This document shows positions 8,209-17,157 of a stretch of DNA of 64,000 nucleotides, piece after piece. How positions within the stretch are numbered: the first letter of the stretch is position 1; the number at the start of each line of letters is the position of its first letter. The notes under the pieces are model-generated. The model had not been told where the DNA came from and searched no databases. It saw only the letters and a program-made list of their open reading frames with translations. A program made the translations under genes and the position numbers. Origin of the DNA: Tenacibaculum gallaicum (GTDB taxonomy: Bacteria; Bacteroidota; Bacteroidia; Flavobacteriales; Flavobacteriaceae); assembly GCF_003387615.1 (NCBI RefSeq), contig NZ_QUNS01000009.1, positions 53,712 through 117,711 of the forward strand, given 5' to 3'.

Positions 8209-9180
8209 CTATAATTCCACATCGTTAGTATCCGTCCAGTTCCACTTCCCAGCAATAATTCCGTTTTTTACGGTAACAATACCAGGGTTAGCTCTAATTA
8301 CTGTTTTTAAAGCAGTTTCGTCACAAAATCCGAAAGTATAAGGAAGTCCGTACTCTTTTTGAATTGTAGCTAAGTCTTCAATATAGGAAGCCGTTAATAT
8401 ATAAACTTCATAACCTTGTTCGCTAGCTTTTTTTGCTACTTTAGAAACTTCAGTAATTCCCTCTTTTTCTGTCTTGTCAAGGTTAGACATTATAATGAGC
8501 ATAGCTTTTTCTTTAGCTAGCATTTCTTCTAATTTGTCACCTTCATCTGTTTCTATCATGAAATCATGTATAGGAGGAAGCTCGTCGCTATTTTCTGGGT
8601 ATTCCATTCCTTTAGCAATATCCGTTCCTATAGAATAAGCTCTAAAATCAATAATTGGTAAGTGTTGTAAAACATAATAAGTTACAACTAGTGATAAAAC
8701 AACAGAGGTAATGGTTGTTAAAGAAGCAAACTTATTTGAAATTAAAGGTTTAATATATTTAACTCCTAAAATAAGAATGACTATAAAAAACATAAAAACA
8801 ACATTTTTATAAAATGTTTCTTTAGGTGTAAGTTTTAAAGCGTCACCAAAGCAACCGCAATCTGTAACTTTATTGTAGGTGTATGAATACCAGGTTAAAA
8901 ATAAGAATATTAGGTTTATACCAAATAAACTCCAAACGGTAAATTTTGCTTTATAGCCTACTAAAAGCATAATACCTAAAACTAATTCGGTAACAATTAA
9001 AAGAATTGAGAATGGTAAAGCATAAGGAATTAAAAATTCTAAATTTAATACATCGGCACCAAAGTATTCTTCAAATTTATATTGAGATCCAATAGGGTCT
9101 ACCAATTTTACAAATCCAGAGTAAATAAAAAGAAGACCTACAAGTACTCTTGAAATATGTGTTAACATTTTTAAAATCAT
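8209..9180 (-). CDS. DoxX/MauE-like membrane protein with thioredoxin-like C-terminus (BT_3928 type)
   Basis: A 323-residue protein. The first 150 residues hold four transmembrane helices of the DoxX/MauE type, with the DCGCFGD motif in the loop after helix 3, a cysteine pair typical of membrane thiol-redox proteins. A fifth helix (around 155-175) leads to a periplasmic domain (residues 190-323) that looks thioredoxin-like but lacks a CxxC. Fusions of this kind are widespread in Bacteroidota and are thought to handle electron transfer to exported thiol proteins; that role is inference. It is co-directional with the DUF1599 gene (16-base gap). Confidence 0.8.
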   Translation of the reverse strand: MILKMLTHISRVLVGLLFIYSGFVKLVDPIGSQYKFEEYFGADVLNLEFLIPYALPFSILLIVTELVLGIMLLVGYKAKFTVWSLFGINLIFLFLTWYSYTYNKVTDCGCFGDALKLTPKETFYKNVVFMFFIVILILGVKYIKPLISNKFASLTTITSVVLSLVVTYYVLQHLPIIDFRAYSIGTDIAKGMEYPENSDELPPIHDFMIETDEGDKLEEMLAKEKAMLIIMSNLDKTEKEGITEVSKVAKKASEQGYEVYILTASYIEDLATIQKEYGLPYTFGFCDETALKTVIRANPGIVTVKNGIIAGKWNWTDTNDVEL

Positions 9181-9196
9181 AGGGGTGTTTTTTAGG

Positions 9197-9742
9197 TTAA
9201 TTATCTGATTCAGAAAGGTGAATCATGGCAAAAATAGCATAATTAATCATATCTTGATAATTAGCATCAATTCCCTCAGAAACTAGGGTTTTGCCTTGAT
9301 TGTTTTCAATTTGTTTTACACGAAGTAGTTTTTGTAAAATTAAGTCGGTTAATGAAGAAATTCTCATATCTCTCCAAGCTTCACCATAATCATGGTTTTT
9401 GTTTTCCATTAATTCTTTGGTAACCTTTATATGTTTATCATATAAGTTTGTAGCCTCTTCTGTTGTTAGATCAGGTTGCTCAACAATACCTAAATCAATT
9501 TGAATTAATGCCATTACCGAATAATTGATAATACCAATAAACTCTGATTTTTCTCCTTCATCAACTTTTCGTTCAGTATTTTCTTGTAATTGGCGTATAC
9601 GTTGAGCTTTTATAAATATTTGATCAGTTAATGATGGAAGTCTTAAAACTCTCCAAGCACTACCATAATCACTCATTTTTTTTACAAACAAACTTTTACA
9701 TTCTTCAACTACAGCATCATACTGTTTAGAGGTGTTCTGCAT
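9197..9742 (-). CDS. DUF1599 protein, tandem-duplicated
   Basis: A 181-residue cytoplasmic protein of DUF1599 (also called nucleotide modification associated domain 1). Two copies of one motif are visible: KKMSDYGSAWRVLRLPSLTD (residues 22-41) and NKNHDYGEAWRDMRISSLTD (around 113-132), each followed by an acidic/basic helix ending in INYSVMALIQI or INYAIFAMIHL. Gene order (divergent from folP, followed by the DoxX fusion) is common in the phylum and hints at a link to pterin or nucleotide metabolism, but the activity is unknown. Confidence 0.85.
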   Translation of the reverse strand: MQNTSKQYDAVVEECKSLFVKKMSDYGSAWRVLRLPSLTDQIFIKAQRIRQLQENTERKVDEGEKSEFIGIINYSVMALIQIDLGIVEQPDLTTEEATNLYDKHIKVTKELMENKNHDYGEAWRDMRISSLTDLILQKLLRVKQIENNQGKTLVSEGIDANYQDMINYAIFAMIHLSESDN

Positions 9743-9766
9743 CTTTCTTATTTAAAAGTATTCGAC

Positions 9767-9774
9767 CAAAAATA
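9767..9774 (-). promoter_or_regulatory. -7 box of the DUF1599 gene
   Basis: Minus-strand TATTTTTG, 24 bases upstream of the DUF1599 start, in the short divergent region shared with folP. Confidence 0.4.
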
Positions 9775-9822
9775 GTAAATATTACAAGCTTTTCATTTAT
9801 TTTTACTTGGAAATTTAGTGTG

Positions 9823-10641
9823 ATGACAATTAATTGTAAAGGAACCTTGGTAGATTTAACTAAGCCTAAGGTTATGGGGATTTTAAATGTAACTCCTGAT
9901 TCTTTTTTTGATGGTGGTAAGTATAAAAATGAACGTGATATACTGTTACAAACGGAAAAGATGTTGTATGATGGTGCTACATTTATTGATGTTGGTGCGT
10001 ATTCTTCACGTCCTGGAGCTAAACATATTTCCGAAGAAGAGGAACTAGAAAGAATGCTTCCTGTTGTAACGTTACTGGTGAAAAAATTCCCTAAAATTCT
10101 TATTTCAGTAGATTCTTTTAGAAGTAGAGTAGTAGAAGAATCGATATATGCAGGAGCTACCATGATTAACGATATTTCTGGAGGAAAGATGGATAAGCAA
10201 ATGTTTGAAACAGTAGCAAAATTGCAAGTTCCATATATAATGATGCATATGCAAGGAACACCACAAAGTATGCAACAAAATCCGCAATATGAAAATGTGG
10301 TTACAGAAGTAATTTCTTTTTTTGCAGAACAGCTTTTTAAACTTAGAGCTTTAAAAGTAAATGATGTACTAATTGATGTTGGTTTTGGTTTTGGAAAAAC
10401 GCTCGATCAAAACTATAAGTTACTTAAAGAATTATCGTTGTTTAAAAGTTTAGAAGTACCTATTTTAACAGGGGTTTCGAGAAAGTCGATGTTATATAAA
10501 TTATTAAATATAACACCACAAGAAGCTTTAAACGCTACGACTGTAGCGAATACAGTTGCTTTGTTAAATGGAACGCATATTTTAAGAGTGCACGATGTAA
10601 AGGAGGCTATTGAAGCAGTTAAAATTGTGGAACAGTTGTAA
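9823..10641 (+). CDS. folP: Dihydropteroate synthase
   Basis: Condenses p-aminobenzoate with 6-hydroxymethyl-dihydropterin pyrophosphate in folate synthesis; target of sulfonamides. The TIM-barrel motifs are all present: VMGILNVTPDSFFDGG near residue 18, FIDVGAYSSRPGA, SVDSFRSRVVEE, MINDISGG, MMHMQGTP, IDVGFGFGKT, LTGVSRKSM and a final THILRVHDV. A GTG at 9820 precedes the ATG at 9823 directly; the ATG is chosen. The 272-residue length is standard. It is followed by cdaA, a frequent pairing in Bacteroidota. Confidence 0.95.
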   Translation: MTINCKGTLVDLTKPKVMGILNVTPDSFFDGGKYKNERDILLQTEKMLYDGATFIDVGAYSSRPGAKHISEEEELERMLPVVTLLVKKFPKILISVDSFRSRVVEESIYAGATMINDISGGKMDKQMFETVAKLQVPYIMMHMQGTPQSMQQNPQYENVVTEVISFFAEQLFKLRALKVNDVLIDVGFGFGKTLDQNYKLLKELSLFKSLEVPILTGVSRKSMLYKLLNITPQEALNATTVANTVALLNGTHILRVHDVKEAIEAVKIVEQL

Positions 10642-10724
10642 TAAAATCATTACATTTACTTATTAAGTTAAGTGTAGTGCCTACTAATTTGTTTTTAAAA
10701 GGCTAAAAAAACTTCAAAAAATTA

Positions 10725-11507
10725 ATGAACTTGGATTTTATCGACTTTTCGTTCCTTGATGTGTTAGATATATTTTTAGTAGCAGTGCTACTTTATTATA
10801 TCTATAAATTATTAAAAGGAACAGTCGCGATTAATATTGTAATAGGAATTGCTTTTATATTTTTGATATGGAAGGTAACACAGGCTTTACATATGGAAAT
10901 GTTAAGTGGAATTTTAGGTTACTTACTTTCAGGTGGGGTCATTGCACTTATTATTGTGTTCCAACAGGAAATTCGAAAGTTTTTATTAATGATTGGAACT
11001 ACTAATTTTTCAACAAAAAAAGGCTTTTTAAATCAGTTGAAGTTTTTAAAAACAGAAATTCATTCTGAAACAGATGTTGAAACTATTTTAATGGCTTGTG
11101 CTAACTTATCTAAAACAAAAACAGGAGCATTATTAGTTATTGAGAAAACAAATAATTTAGATTTTTTAATTAATACTGGAGATAAGATGAATGCTTTGGT
11201 TAATGAAGTTATTATTGAGAGTATTTTTTATAAAAACAGTCCGTTGCATGATGGTGCGACAGTTATTCGTGATAATTATATTGTGGCAACTCGAGTAATA
11301 TTACCAGTTTCTAACAGTACTAAAATACCTTCAAGGTTTGGGTTACGTCACAGAGCGGCTATTGGTGTTAGTGAAAAAACCGATGCAATTTGTTTATTGG
11401 TTTCAGAAGAGACAGGAGAGATTTCGTATATAAAAGATGGAGAATTTGTATTGTACAAGTCATTAGAAGAACTCCATAGAAAATTAGAAAAAGATGTAAT
11501 GGCATAA
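10725..11507 (+). CDS. cdaA: Membrane diadenylate cyclase (CdaA type)
   Basis: Makes cyclic di-AMP from two ATP. Three N-terminal transmembrane helices (about residues 13-30, 34-52, 60-80) precede a DisA_N catalytic domain (100-260) with the two signature motifs SPLHDGA (DGA at 176-178) and GLRHRAA (RHR at 208-210). The length of 260 fits CdaA/DacA. The gene lies 83 bases after folP and is closed by a bidirectional terminator. The frequent folP-cdaA adjacency suggests co-transcription. Confidence 0.95.
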   Translation: MNLDFIDFSFLDVLDIFLVAVLLYYIYKLLKGTVAINIVIGIAFIFLIWKVTQALHMEMLSGILGYLLSGGVIALIIVFQQEIRKFLLMIGTTNFSTKKGFLNQLKFLKTEIHSETDVETILMACANLSKTKTGALLVIEKTNNLDFLINTGDKMNALVNEVIIESIFYKNSPLHDGATVIRDNYIVATRVILPVSNSTKIPSRFGLRHRAAIGVSEKTDAICLLVSEETGEISYIKDGEFVLYKSLEELHRKLEKDVMA

Positions 11508-11537
11508 AAAAAACTCGCAATTTGCGAGTTTTTTTTA
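11506..11537. terminator. Bidirectional intrinsic terminator
   Basis: AAACTCGCAA followed by TTTGCGAGTTT (about 11511-11531), with A tract before and T tract after. Lies between the convergent cdaA and lipoprotein genes. Confidence 0.85.
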
Positions 11538-11553
11538 TGATCTGTCCAAAAGA

Positions 11554-11997
11554 TTATTGAGCAGGAGCCATTTTAGATTGAATAGCAGTCATAACTTCAC
11601 TAAACTTTACAGCATCTTCTTGGCTTAAGTTACCAAGAATATCTTGTGACTTTTTAGCTAACTCAACACCTTTTTGAGCTAATTCAGAATTTTTTACAAC
11701 ATCACCTTTTGCATCAATGTATGTTTTAGCATACTCAGCATAAGACTGTAAGTATTCACCTACTTTTGGATCTTCAAATTCAGGAATTTCGACACCTTCG
11801 ATTGTAGAACCTACAGCTTTAGCAGCTTCTTCAGTAGCCTCTTTAGCTTCTTCTGTTGCTTTAGTTGCAGCTTCTTTAGCTTCTTCAGTAGCTTTTTCTA
11901 CAGTTTCTACAGCATCTTTAGCTTCCTCTTTAGTATTTTTACATGATGTTGCTAATAAAGCACCAACAACAAATACTGATAAAATTACTCTTTTCAT
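11554..11997 (-). CDS. Ala/Glu/Lys-rich coiled-coil lipoprotein
   Basis: A 147-residue lipoprotein (lipobox LATSC, Cys19). Residues 22-62 consist of near-repeats of KATEEAKEA type, likely a long helix or coiled coil similar in style to murein-lipoprotein or apolipoprotein-like spacers. The C-terminal 80 residues form a globular helical segment (VGEYLQSYAEYAKTYIDAK and following) of unknown family. It has a well-formed promoter and is monocistronic, so it may be abundant. Function unknown. Confidence 0.75.
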   Translation of the reverse strand: MKRVILSVFVVGALLATSCKNTKEEAKDAVETVEKATEEAKEAATKATEEAKEATEEAAKAVGSTIEGVEIPEFEDPKVGEYLQSYAEYAKTYIDAKGDVVKNSELAQKGVELAKKSQDILGNLSQEDAVKFSEVMTAIQSKMAPAQ

Positions 11998-12031
11998 CGT
12001 TTATTGATTTTTAGTTTTTAAGATTGAATAA

Positions 12032-12061
12032 CAAATGTACTACTTTGATTGGTGTAAACAA
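12032..12061 (-). promoter_or_regulatory. Promoter of the coiled-coil lipoprotein gene
   Basis: Minus strand: TTG (12059-12061), 19-base spacer, TACATTTG (12032-12039). This is a near-ideal Bacteroidota housekeeping promoter, 34 bases before the start codon. Confidence 0.7.
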
Positions 12062-12067
12062 ATTTAT

Positions 12068-13834
12068 TTACACCACTGTTTCATTATTAAACTGTTTTTC
12101 GTACAAATTCTTATAATAACCCTCATGTTTTTTTAATAATTGTGTATGATTTCCTTTTTCAACAATGCAACCTTTGTCCATAACGATAATCATATCTGCT
12201 TTTTTAATGGTCGCTAAACGATGTGCAATTACAATAGAAGTCCTGTTTTTGGTGATTTCATCAGTTGCGTATTGAATCATTTGTTCAGAATGTGTGTCAA
12301 CTGATGAGGTAGCCTCGTCTAAAATTAAAATACTTGGCTTACTAACATAGGCACGTAAAAAGGCAATTAATTGACGTTGACCTGAAGATAACATGCCCCC
12401 GCGTTCTTTTACATTATAATGATAGTTGTTAGGAAGAGTCATTATAAACTCGTGAATCCCTATCTGTTTTGCTGCTATTTGAACTTCTTCAAGAGAAATG
12501 TTTTCATTGTTTAAAGTAATGTTGTTTAAAATACTATCTGAGAATAAAAATACATCTTGTAATACTACAGCTACTTTTTGACGTAAAGAAGTTATTTTGT
12601 AATCTTGAACAGGAATGTTATCAATAGATATTTCACCACTATCTATTTCGTAAAAACGATTTATAAGATTAATTATAGTTGATTTACCTGCACCTGTAGC
12701 TCCCACAATGGCAACTGTTTGTCCTTTTTTAACATTAAAACTAATTCCTTTTAAAATTTCTTCTCCTTTTATATAGCTAAACCGTACGTCTTTAAAGTCA
12801 ATAGTTCCTTGTATGTTATTAGCAGTAATCGTTCCATTTTTGTCTATAGAGCTTTCAGTATCTATTATATTAAAAACACGTTCACCAGCTACAATTCCCA
12901 TTTGTAGTTGATTAAACTTATCAGCTATTTGCCTTAAAGGTCTAAAAAGCATTTGAGCCATTTTTATAAAACCAATAATGGCACCAACACTTACAGCTTT
13001 GTCTTCAACAACTTGTAAACCACCATACCATACAATTAAGCCTATTGCTATTGAAGATAGTATTTCGGCGATAGGGAAGAAAATAGAGTAGTACCATACA
13101 GTTTTAACATGTGCTTTTTTATGTTTATTGTTAATATCAATAAAATTTTTGTACTCAATTTTTTCTCTATTAAAGAGTTGGACAATTTTCATTCCTGTAA
13201 CTCTTTCTTGTACAAAACTGTTTAGGTTTGCTACTTGGTTACGAACATCTTGAAAGGTAGATTTAATTGCTATTTGAAATAGTTTAGTAGCGTAAATTAA
13301 CACAGGTAGGGTTGCAAGTGCGATTAATGCTAGCTTCCAGTTTGTATAGAACATTACCATGATTACTACAATCATTTTTAAAACATCGCTAACAATCATA
13401 AAAACACCCTGTGTAAAAAAATTAGCAATGGTTTCTATATCTGAAACAACACGAGTTACTAACTTTCCAACTGAAGAGTTATCAAAATACCCCATCTTAA
13501 ATTGAAGTATTTTCCTAAAAGTTTTAGCCCTTATATCTCTAATAATATGTTGACCTACCCAGTTTGCATAATAGATAAAACTAAACTGAAATAATACTTG
13601 AATAAGTAAAACAACAATCATGGCAATTGTAAAATACAACAGTCTTGTAATGTCTTTGGTTACTGTAAAGTCGTCTATGGCCGTCATTAAAATGACAGGA
13701 GTTAGTACCGCAAATCCCGCTAGTAAAATGGTAGATAATGCCGCAATTATAAATCGTACACGGTATTTTTTTGCAAAACTCATAAGTCGTGCAAAAATTT
13801 TAATATCAAATGCTTTTCCTGTTGTTTTACTCAC
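12068..13834 (-). CDS. ABC exporter, fused permease-ATPase (MsbA/MdlB-like)
   Basis: A 588-residue half-transporter. Six transmembrane helices (residues 25-310) precede a nucleotide-binding domain with Walker A GATGAGKST (378-386), signature LSSGQRQ (near 487) and Walker B ILILDEATSS with the H-loop IVIAHRLAT. The class is that of multidrug/lipid exporters working as homodimers; the substrate cannot be inferred. The start is a GTG at 13834 overlapping the last base of the truA stop codon (TAG/GTG), so translation is probably coupled with truA. Confidence 0.9.
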   Translation of the reverse strand: MSKTTGKAFDIKIFARLMSFAKKYRVRFIIAALSTILLAGFAVLTPVILMTAIDDFTVTKDITRLLYFTIAMIVVLLIQVLFQFSFIYYANWVGQHIIRDIRAKTFRKILQFKMGYFDNSSVGKLVTRVVSDIETIANFFTQGVFMIVSDVLKMIVVIMVMFYTNWKLALIALATLPVLIYATKLFQIAIKSTFQDVRNQVANLNSFVQERVTGMKIVQLFNREKIEYKNFIDINNKHKKAHVKTVWYYSIFFPIAEILSSIAIGLIVWYGGLQVVEDKAVSVGAIIGFIKMAQMLFRPLRQIADKFNQLQMGIVAGERVFNIIDTESSIDKNGTITANNIQGTIDFKDVRFSYIKGEEILKGISFNVKKGQTVAIVGATGAGKSTIINLINRFYEIDSGEISIDNIPVQDYKITSLRQKVAVVLQDVFLFSDSILNNITLNNENISLEEVQIAAKQIGIHEFIMTLPNNYHYNVKERGGMLSSGQRQLIAFLRAYVSKPSILILDEATSSVDTHSEQMIQYATDEITKNRTSIVIAHRLATIKKADMIIVMDKGCIVEKGNHTQLLKKHEGYYKNLYEKQFNNETVV

Positions 13835-14568
13835 TATATATAGTCGTATTTTACTTTTGTTAAAAATAAACCTTTTGCAGGAACTGACACTCCTGCTTTG
13901 CTTCGATTTTTACTTTCTATAATGTTTTTAAAATCATCTAAAGTTATTTTTTCTAAACCAACCTCAATCAAGGTACCTACTATAGCACGAACCATGTTTC
14001 TTAAAAAACGATTAGCACTAATATGAAAGGTTAGTTCATTTCCACTTTTTATCCATTTTGCATTAGTTACTGTGCAATTAAACGTATGTACATCTGTTTT
14101 TACTTTTGAAAAACATTTAAAATCTTCATAATCATAAAGAATTGTAGCAGCTTTATTCATCAATTCTATGTTTAATTGCTGGTGGTGTAATTGCCAAGTA
14201 GTATCTAACAAAAACGGATTTCTACCTAGCCAAATTTTGTATTCATAGCTTCTGCTAAGTGCATCAAAACGAGTATGAGCATCGTTATGCATTAATAGTG
14301 TATTAAATATAACAATATCATCAGGTAAAATAGCATTCAATTTGTAAGTGAAATTATCGTTCAGTGAAGTTTCCACATCAAAATGAGCGAACATTTGTGA
14401 TGCGTGTACACCAGCATCAGTTCTTCCTGCACCAACAATGTTTACTTCTTTCCTTAAAATAGTGCTAATAGCCTTGTTTATTTTTTCTTGAACTGAAATC
14501 GCGTGTGGCTGTATTTGCCAACCGTGATAATTTTTTCCGTTGTATGCTAATTCAATAAAATACCTCAA
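13834..14568 (-). CDS. truA: tRNA pseudouridine synthase A
   Basis: Isomerises uridines 38-40 of tRNA anticodon arms. The 244-residue protein has the catalytic segment GAGRTDAGVHA with Asp51 as nucleophile, the N-terminal YNGKNYHGWQ, and the C-terminal RFLRNMVRAIVGTLIEVG, all diagnostic for TruA. It is followed without a gap by the ABC exporter gene. Confidence 0.95.
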   Translation of the reverse strand: MRYFIELAYNGKNYHGWQIQPHAISVQEKINKAISTILRKEVNIVGAGRTDAGVHASQMFAHFDVETSLNDNFTYKLNAILPDDIVIFNTLLMHNDAHTRFDALSRSYEYKIWLGRNPFLLDTTWQLHHQQLNIELMNKAATILYDYEDFKCFSKVKTDVHTFNCTVTNAKWIKSGNELTFHISANRFLRNMVRAIVGTLIEVGLEKITLDDFKNIIESKNRSKAGVSVPAKGLFLTKVKYDYI

Positions 14569-14656
14569 GAAGTGTAAAGTTTTAAAGAGCTAAATTATAA
14601 AAATCTAATTTGAAAAGGGCTAGAGAAAGAGGTTAAAATAATGTTTTTAGGTTTTA

Positions 14657-14670
14657 TTAACATATGTTAA
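14657..14670. promoter_or_regulatory. 14-bp perfect palindrome, possible operator
   Basis: TTAACATATGTTAA is a perfect inverted repeat located 23-36 bases upstream of a consensus -7 box (14693-14700), where the -33 region should be. It may be a repressor or activator site for the short transcript that follows. Confidence 0.4.
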
Positions 14671-14692
14671 CAGATTAACTGAATGTTTGTGC

Positions 14693-14700
14693 TATTTTTG
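14693..14700 (+). promoter_or_regulatory. -7 box of an orphan leader or small RNA
   Basis: TATTTTTG fits TAnnTTTG. Predicted transcription start is near 14707. The only thing before the next gene is a hairpin terminator, so this promoter seems to serve a short RNA. Confidence 0.45.
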
Positions 14701-14706
14701 TTCACT

Positions 14707-14793
14707 TTTAAAATAAGATAGTGAATTCCCCTTTCATTAAATCCCCTTAGTATAAAGAAATCCATGATGTAATGTCGTGGATTTTTTATTTTA
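14707..14793 (+). ncRNA. Putative short RNA or attenuated leader
   Basis: About 85 bases between a -7 box and a terminator hairpin, AAATCCATGA/TCGTGGATTT (14758-14767 with 14775-14784, one G-T pair) followed by a T run. No open reading frame precedes the terminator on this strand. It could be a free small RNA or a 5' leader controlling the phosphoesterase gene 22 bases further on. No known RNA family is recognised. Confidence 0.4.
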
Positions 14794-14814
14794 TAATTCA
14801 TTAGCTTTGCCTTA

Positions 14815-15312
14815 ATGAAGAAAATTTTACTCCTTTCTGATACACATAGTTTTATTGATGATCAAATTTTAAAGTTTGTAAAGCAAGCTGATGAGGTTTG
14901 GCATGCAGGTGATATTGGAGATTTACAGGTTACTGATATAATAAAAAGCTTAAAACCACTTAGAGCAGTGTACGGAAATATTGATGATAAAAATGCTAGG
15001 GCAGAATTTCCGTTAGACAATAAGTTTATTGTTGATGGTGTTTCGGTTTGGATAACTCATATTGGAGGTTATCCGAATAAATACAATCAAAGGGTTCGAG
15101 AAGAGTTAAAAAGTAATACACCACAATTGTTTATTTGTGGACATTCACATATATTAAAGGTTCAGTACGATAAAAAACTAAATTTACTTCATTTAAATCC
15201 AGGAGCGGCAGGAAACCATGGATTCCATAAGGTTAGAACTATGTTACGTTTTGAAATAGATAATGGTAGTGTAAAAAATATGGAAATTATTGAGCTAGCT
15301 AACAGAGGTTAA
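14815..15312 (+). CDS. YfcE/MJ0936-type metallophosphoesterase
   Basis: A 165-residue calcineurin-like phosphoesterase, probably a cytoplasmic phosphodiesterase with a two-metal centre. Metal ligands visible: Asp9 and His11 (LLLSDTH), Asp33 (HAGDIGD), Asn55 (YGNID), His82 (THIGG), His110 and His112 (CGHSH). Size and motif spacing match the MJ0936/YfcE group. Its last 18 bases overlap convergently with the 3' end of the histidine kinase gene on the other strand. Confidence 0.9.
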   Translation: MKKILLLSDTHSFIDDQILKFVKQADEVWHAGDIGDLQVTDIIKSLKPLRAVYGNIDDKNARAEFPLDNKFIVDGVSVWITHIGGYPNKYNQRVREELKSNTPQLFICGHSHILKVQYDKKLNLLHLNPGAAGNHGFHKVRTMLRFEIDNGSVKNMEIIELANRG

Positions 15313-17157
15313 TTTATTGAGTTTTTTTTCTTTACTAAGTATAGGAACAGCAATATGTATAGAAGTACCTACATTTATTTCAGACTTAATAGTTAGTTTA
15401 CCATCCATCATATGAATTCTAGCTTCAACTTGATTAAGACCAATGCCATCAGAAAAAGAAGAAGACGAGGTAGAAAATCCTACCCCATCATCCTTAACGA
15501 GAACGGTTAGTTGATTCTTCTCTTCTTTTAAATCTATTTGCGCATGTTTAGCTTTACTGTGCTTCAAAATATTATTGATTAACTCTTGAATCACATTAAA
15601 TATTTTTATTTCAAATTCTTGGTTGTATCTATTAATGTTTTTTGCAGAAACCTCAAGTTTTAACTGGCTGTTAGAGTATTTTTTAACAACGTCTTTAATT
15701 GCATATTCTAATCCGAATTTTAGTAAAATAGAAGAAACTAAATTATGAGACAAGTCTCTTACTTTTTGCGACGCTTCAGAAATTATAGCTTGTGTTTTTT
15801 CTATTTCTTGAGGGGTGTCTCCATTAAATTGTTTTTTTGTAGCAGTTAAATGCATGTTTGCTGATGAAAGTAATGCACTAACATTATCATGCAATATTTC
15901 TGCAATAAGTTTTCGTTCAGTTTCTTTTCCGTCTATGGTAGCGTTAAGAATTTTAACCTGTGCTTCAGATCTTACTTTTTCAAGGTTTTGTTGTTGTATA
16001 AGTTTACTTTCAGATAGTTTAAGACGTAGATTTTTTTGACGAAGCTTGTAGTTGTAAATGATTACTCCAGAAACTATTAAAACTAAAAAACTTAAAGCAC
16101 CAAAAAGCATAGAAGTTTTGGCTTCCTGAGCTTCTTCCAATTTTCGCTGTTCTTCTACTAAAGCTGTTTTTTCTTTTTCTAAATTTACTTCTTGTTGAGC
16201 ATAAATTTCCTCAATCATTCTTCTTATTTCCTTATCTCTTAAATCATCCTTAATATTATAAGATTTTTCCTGATAATCATAAGCAGTATAGTCTTTTAAG
16301 AGGTATAGTGTCCATGCCAGATTAAAGTATAGACTAGACTTAGTTTTGATAGATGAGACATCATCTATACCATTAATAAGTTTAAGAGCTTTAAAGTAAG
16401 TTTCTTTGGATTTTTCTAATTCTTTTTTTTCTAAATAAATATTTGCGAGATTCCCTAAAGCACCAGCCTTACCAACGTTGTTGTTAATGCCCTCATATAA
16501 ATTTATGGACTCATTTATATAAAACTCAGCTTTGTCATATAGTGAGTCTCTAAGGTATATAGTTGAAAGGTTATTGTTGATTTTTGCTTTTATTATTCTA
16601 GCTTTTTTAGATTTAAAAGTACTATTAATAGCTTTTTCATAATAAAGCATTGCACTATCCTTATATACTTTTGAATTTATAGAGTCGTTCTCTTTTAGAA
16701 CATGGTACGCACTACCAATTTTTTGTAAATTAGTTATTTCAAGGTCATTATAAGAATTAGATTTGGGTAAGTTTAAATCTTTCTTTTTGTCTGAAATGAA
16801 TGATTGTTTGTGTTTTTTTATATATTCATTACTAGTGGTATAGAACTCTATAGCCTTTAAGTATGAATGGTTTTCAAAATATATTTTACCAATGAGGTTA
16901 TTAATTTTTGATGAAAGAAGGTAATCTTTTTCAGATCTACTTTTTCTTAGTAGTAATAAAGCTTTATCTAAAGCCTCAGTATAGTTTTGGGTTGAATATA
17001 AACTATCTATTTTATCAAAAGTTAAAGAATCTTTAAGCTTGAGATAATTATTACTGAATTCTTTATCATTTAAACCTTTATTTTTTTCTTGTCCAAAAGA
17101 AATATTAGAAAAGAAATAAAATAAAAATAATATGTATGCTGTTAGTTTTAAATTCAC
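15295..17157 (-). CDS. TPR sensor histidine kinase (NarL-system type)
   Basis: A 620-residue membrane kinase. Residues 1-22 are a signal peptide, residues 45-300 periplasmic TPR-like repeats, residues 350-369 a transmembrane helix. A coiled coil leads to the HisKA_3-like segment AEILHDNVSALLSS (His423 as phospho-acceptor) and a HATPase_c domain with IQELINNILKHSKAKHA (N box) and VKDDGVGFS. The pairing with a LuxR-type response regulator two genes upstream fits this kinase class. It overlaps the preceding lipoprotein gene by 4 bases (ATGA). The signal sensed is unknown. Confidence 0.9.
   Translation of the reverse strand: MNLKLTAYILFLFYFFSNISFGQEKNKGLNDKEFSNNYLKLKDSLTFDKIDSLYSTQNYTEALDKALLLLRKSRSEKDYLLSSKINNLIGKIYFENHSYLKAIEFYTTSNEYIKKHKQSFISDKKKDLNLPKSNSYNDLEITNLQKIGSAYHVLKENDSINSKVYKDSAMLYYEKAINSTFKSKKARIIKAKINNNLSTIYLRDSLYDKAEFYINESINLYEGINNNVGKAGALGNLANIYLEKKELEKSKETYFKALKLINGIDDVSSIKTKSSLYFNLAWTLYLLKDYTAYDYQEKSYNIKDDLRDKEIRRMIEEIYAQQEVNLEKEKTALVEEQRKLEEAQEAKTSMLFGALSFLVLIVSGVIIYNYKLRQKNLRLKLSESKLIQQQNLEKVRSEAQVKILNATIDGKETERKLIAEILHDNVSALLSSANMHLTATKKQFNGDTPQEIEKTQAIISEASQKVRDLSHNLVSSILLKFGLEYAIKDVVKKYSNSQLKLEVSAKNINRYNQEFEIKIFNVIQELINNILKHSKAKHAQIDLKEEKNQLTVLVKDDGVGFSTSSSSFSDGIGLNQVEARIHMMDGKLTIKSEINVGTSIHIAVPILSKEKKLNKLTSVS

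Noticed and set aside
9726..10163. 145-codon minus-strand frame overlapping folP
   Set aside because: Shadow of folP; Ser-rich, no start context, no motif, and it lies antisense to conserved dihydropteroate synthase motifs.
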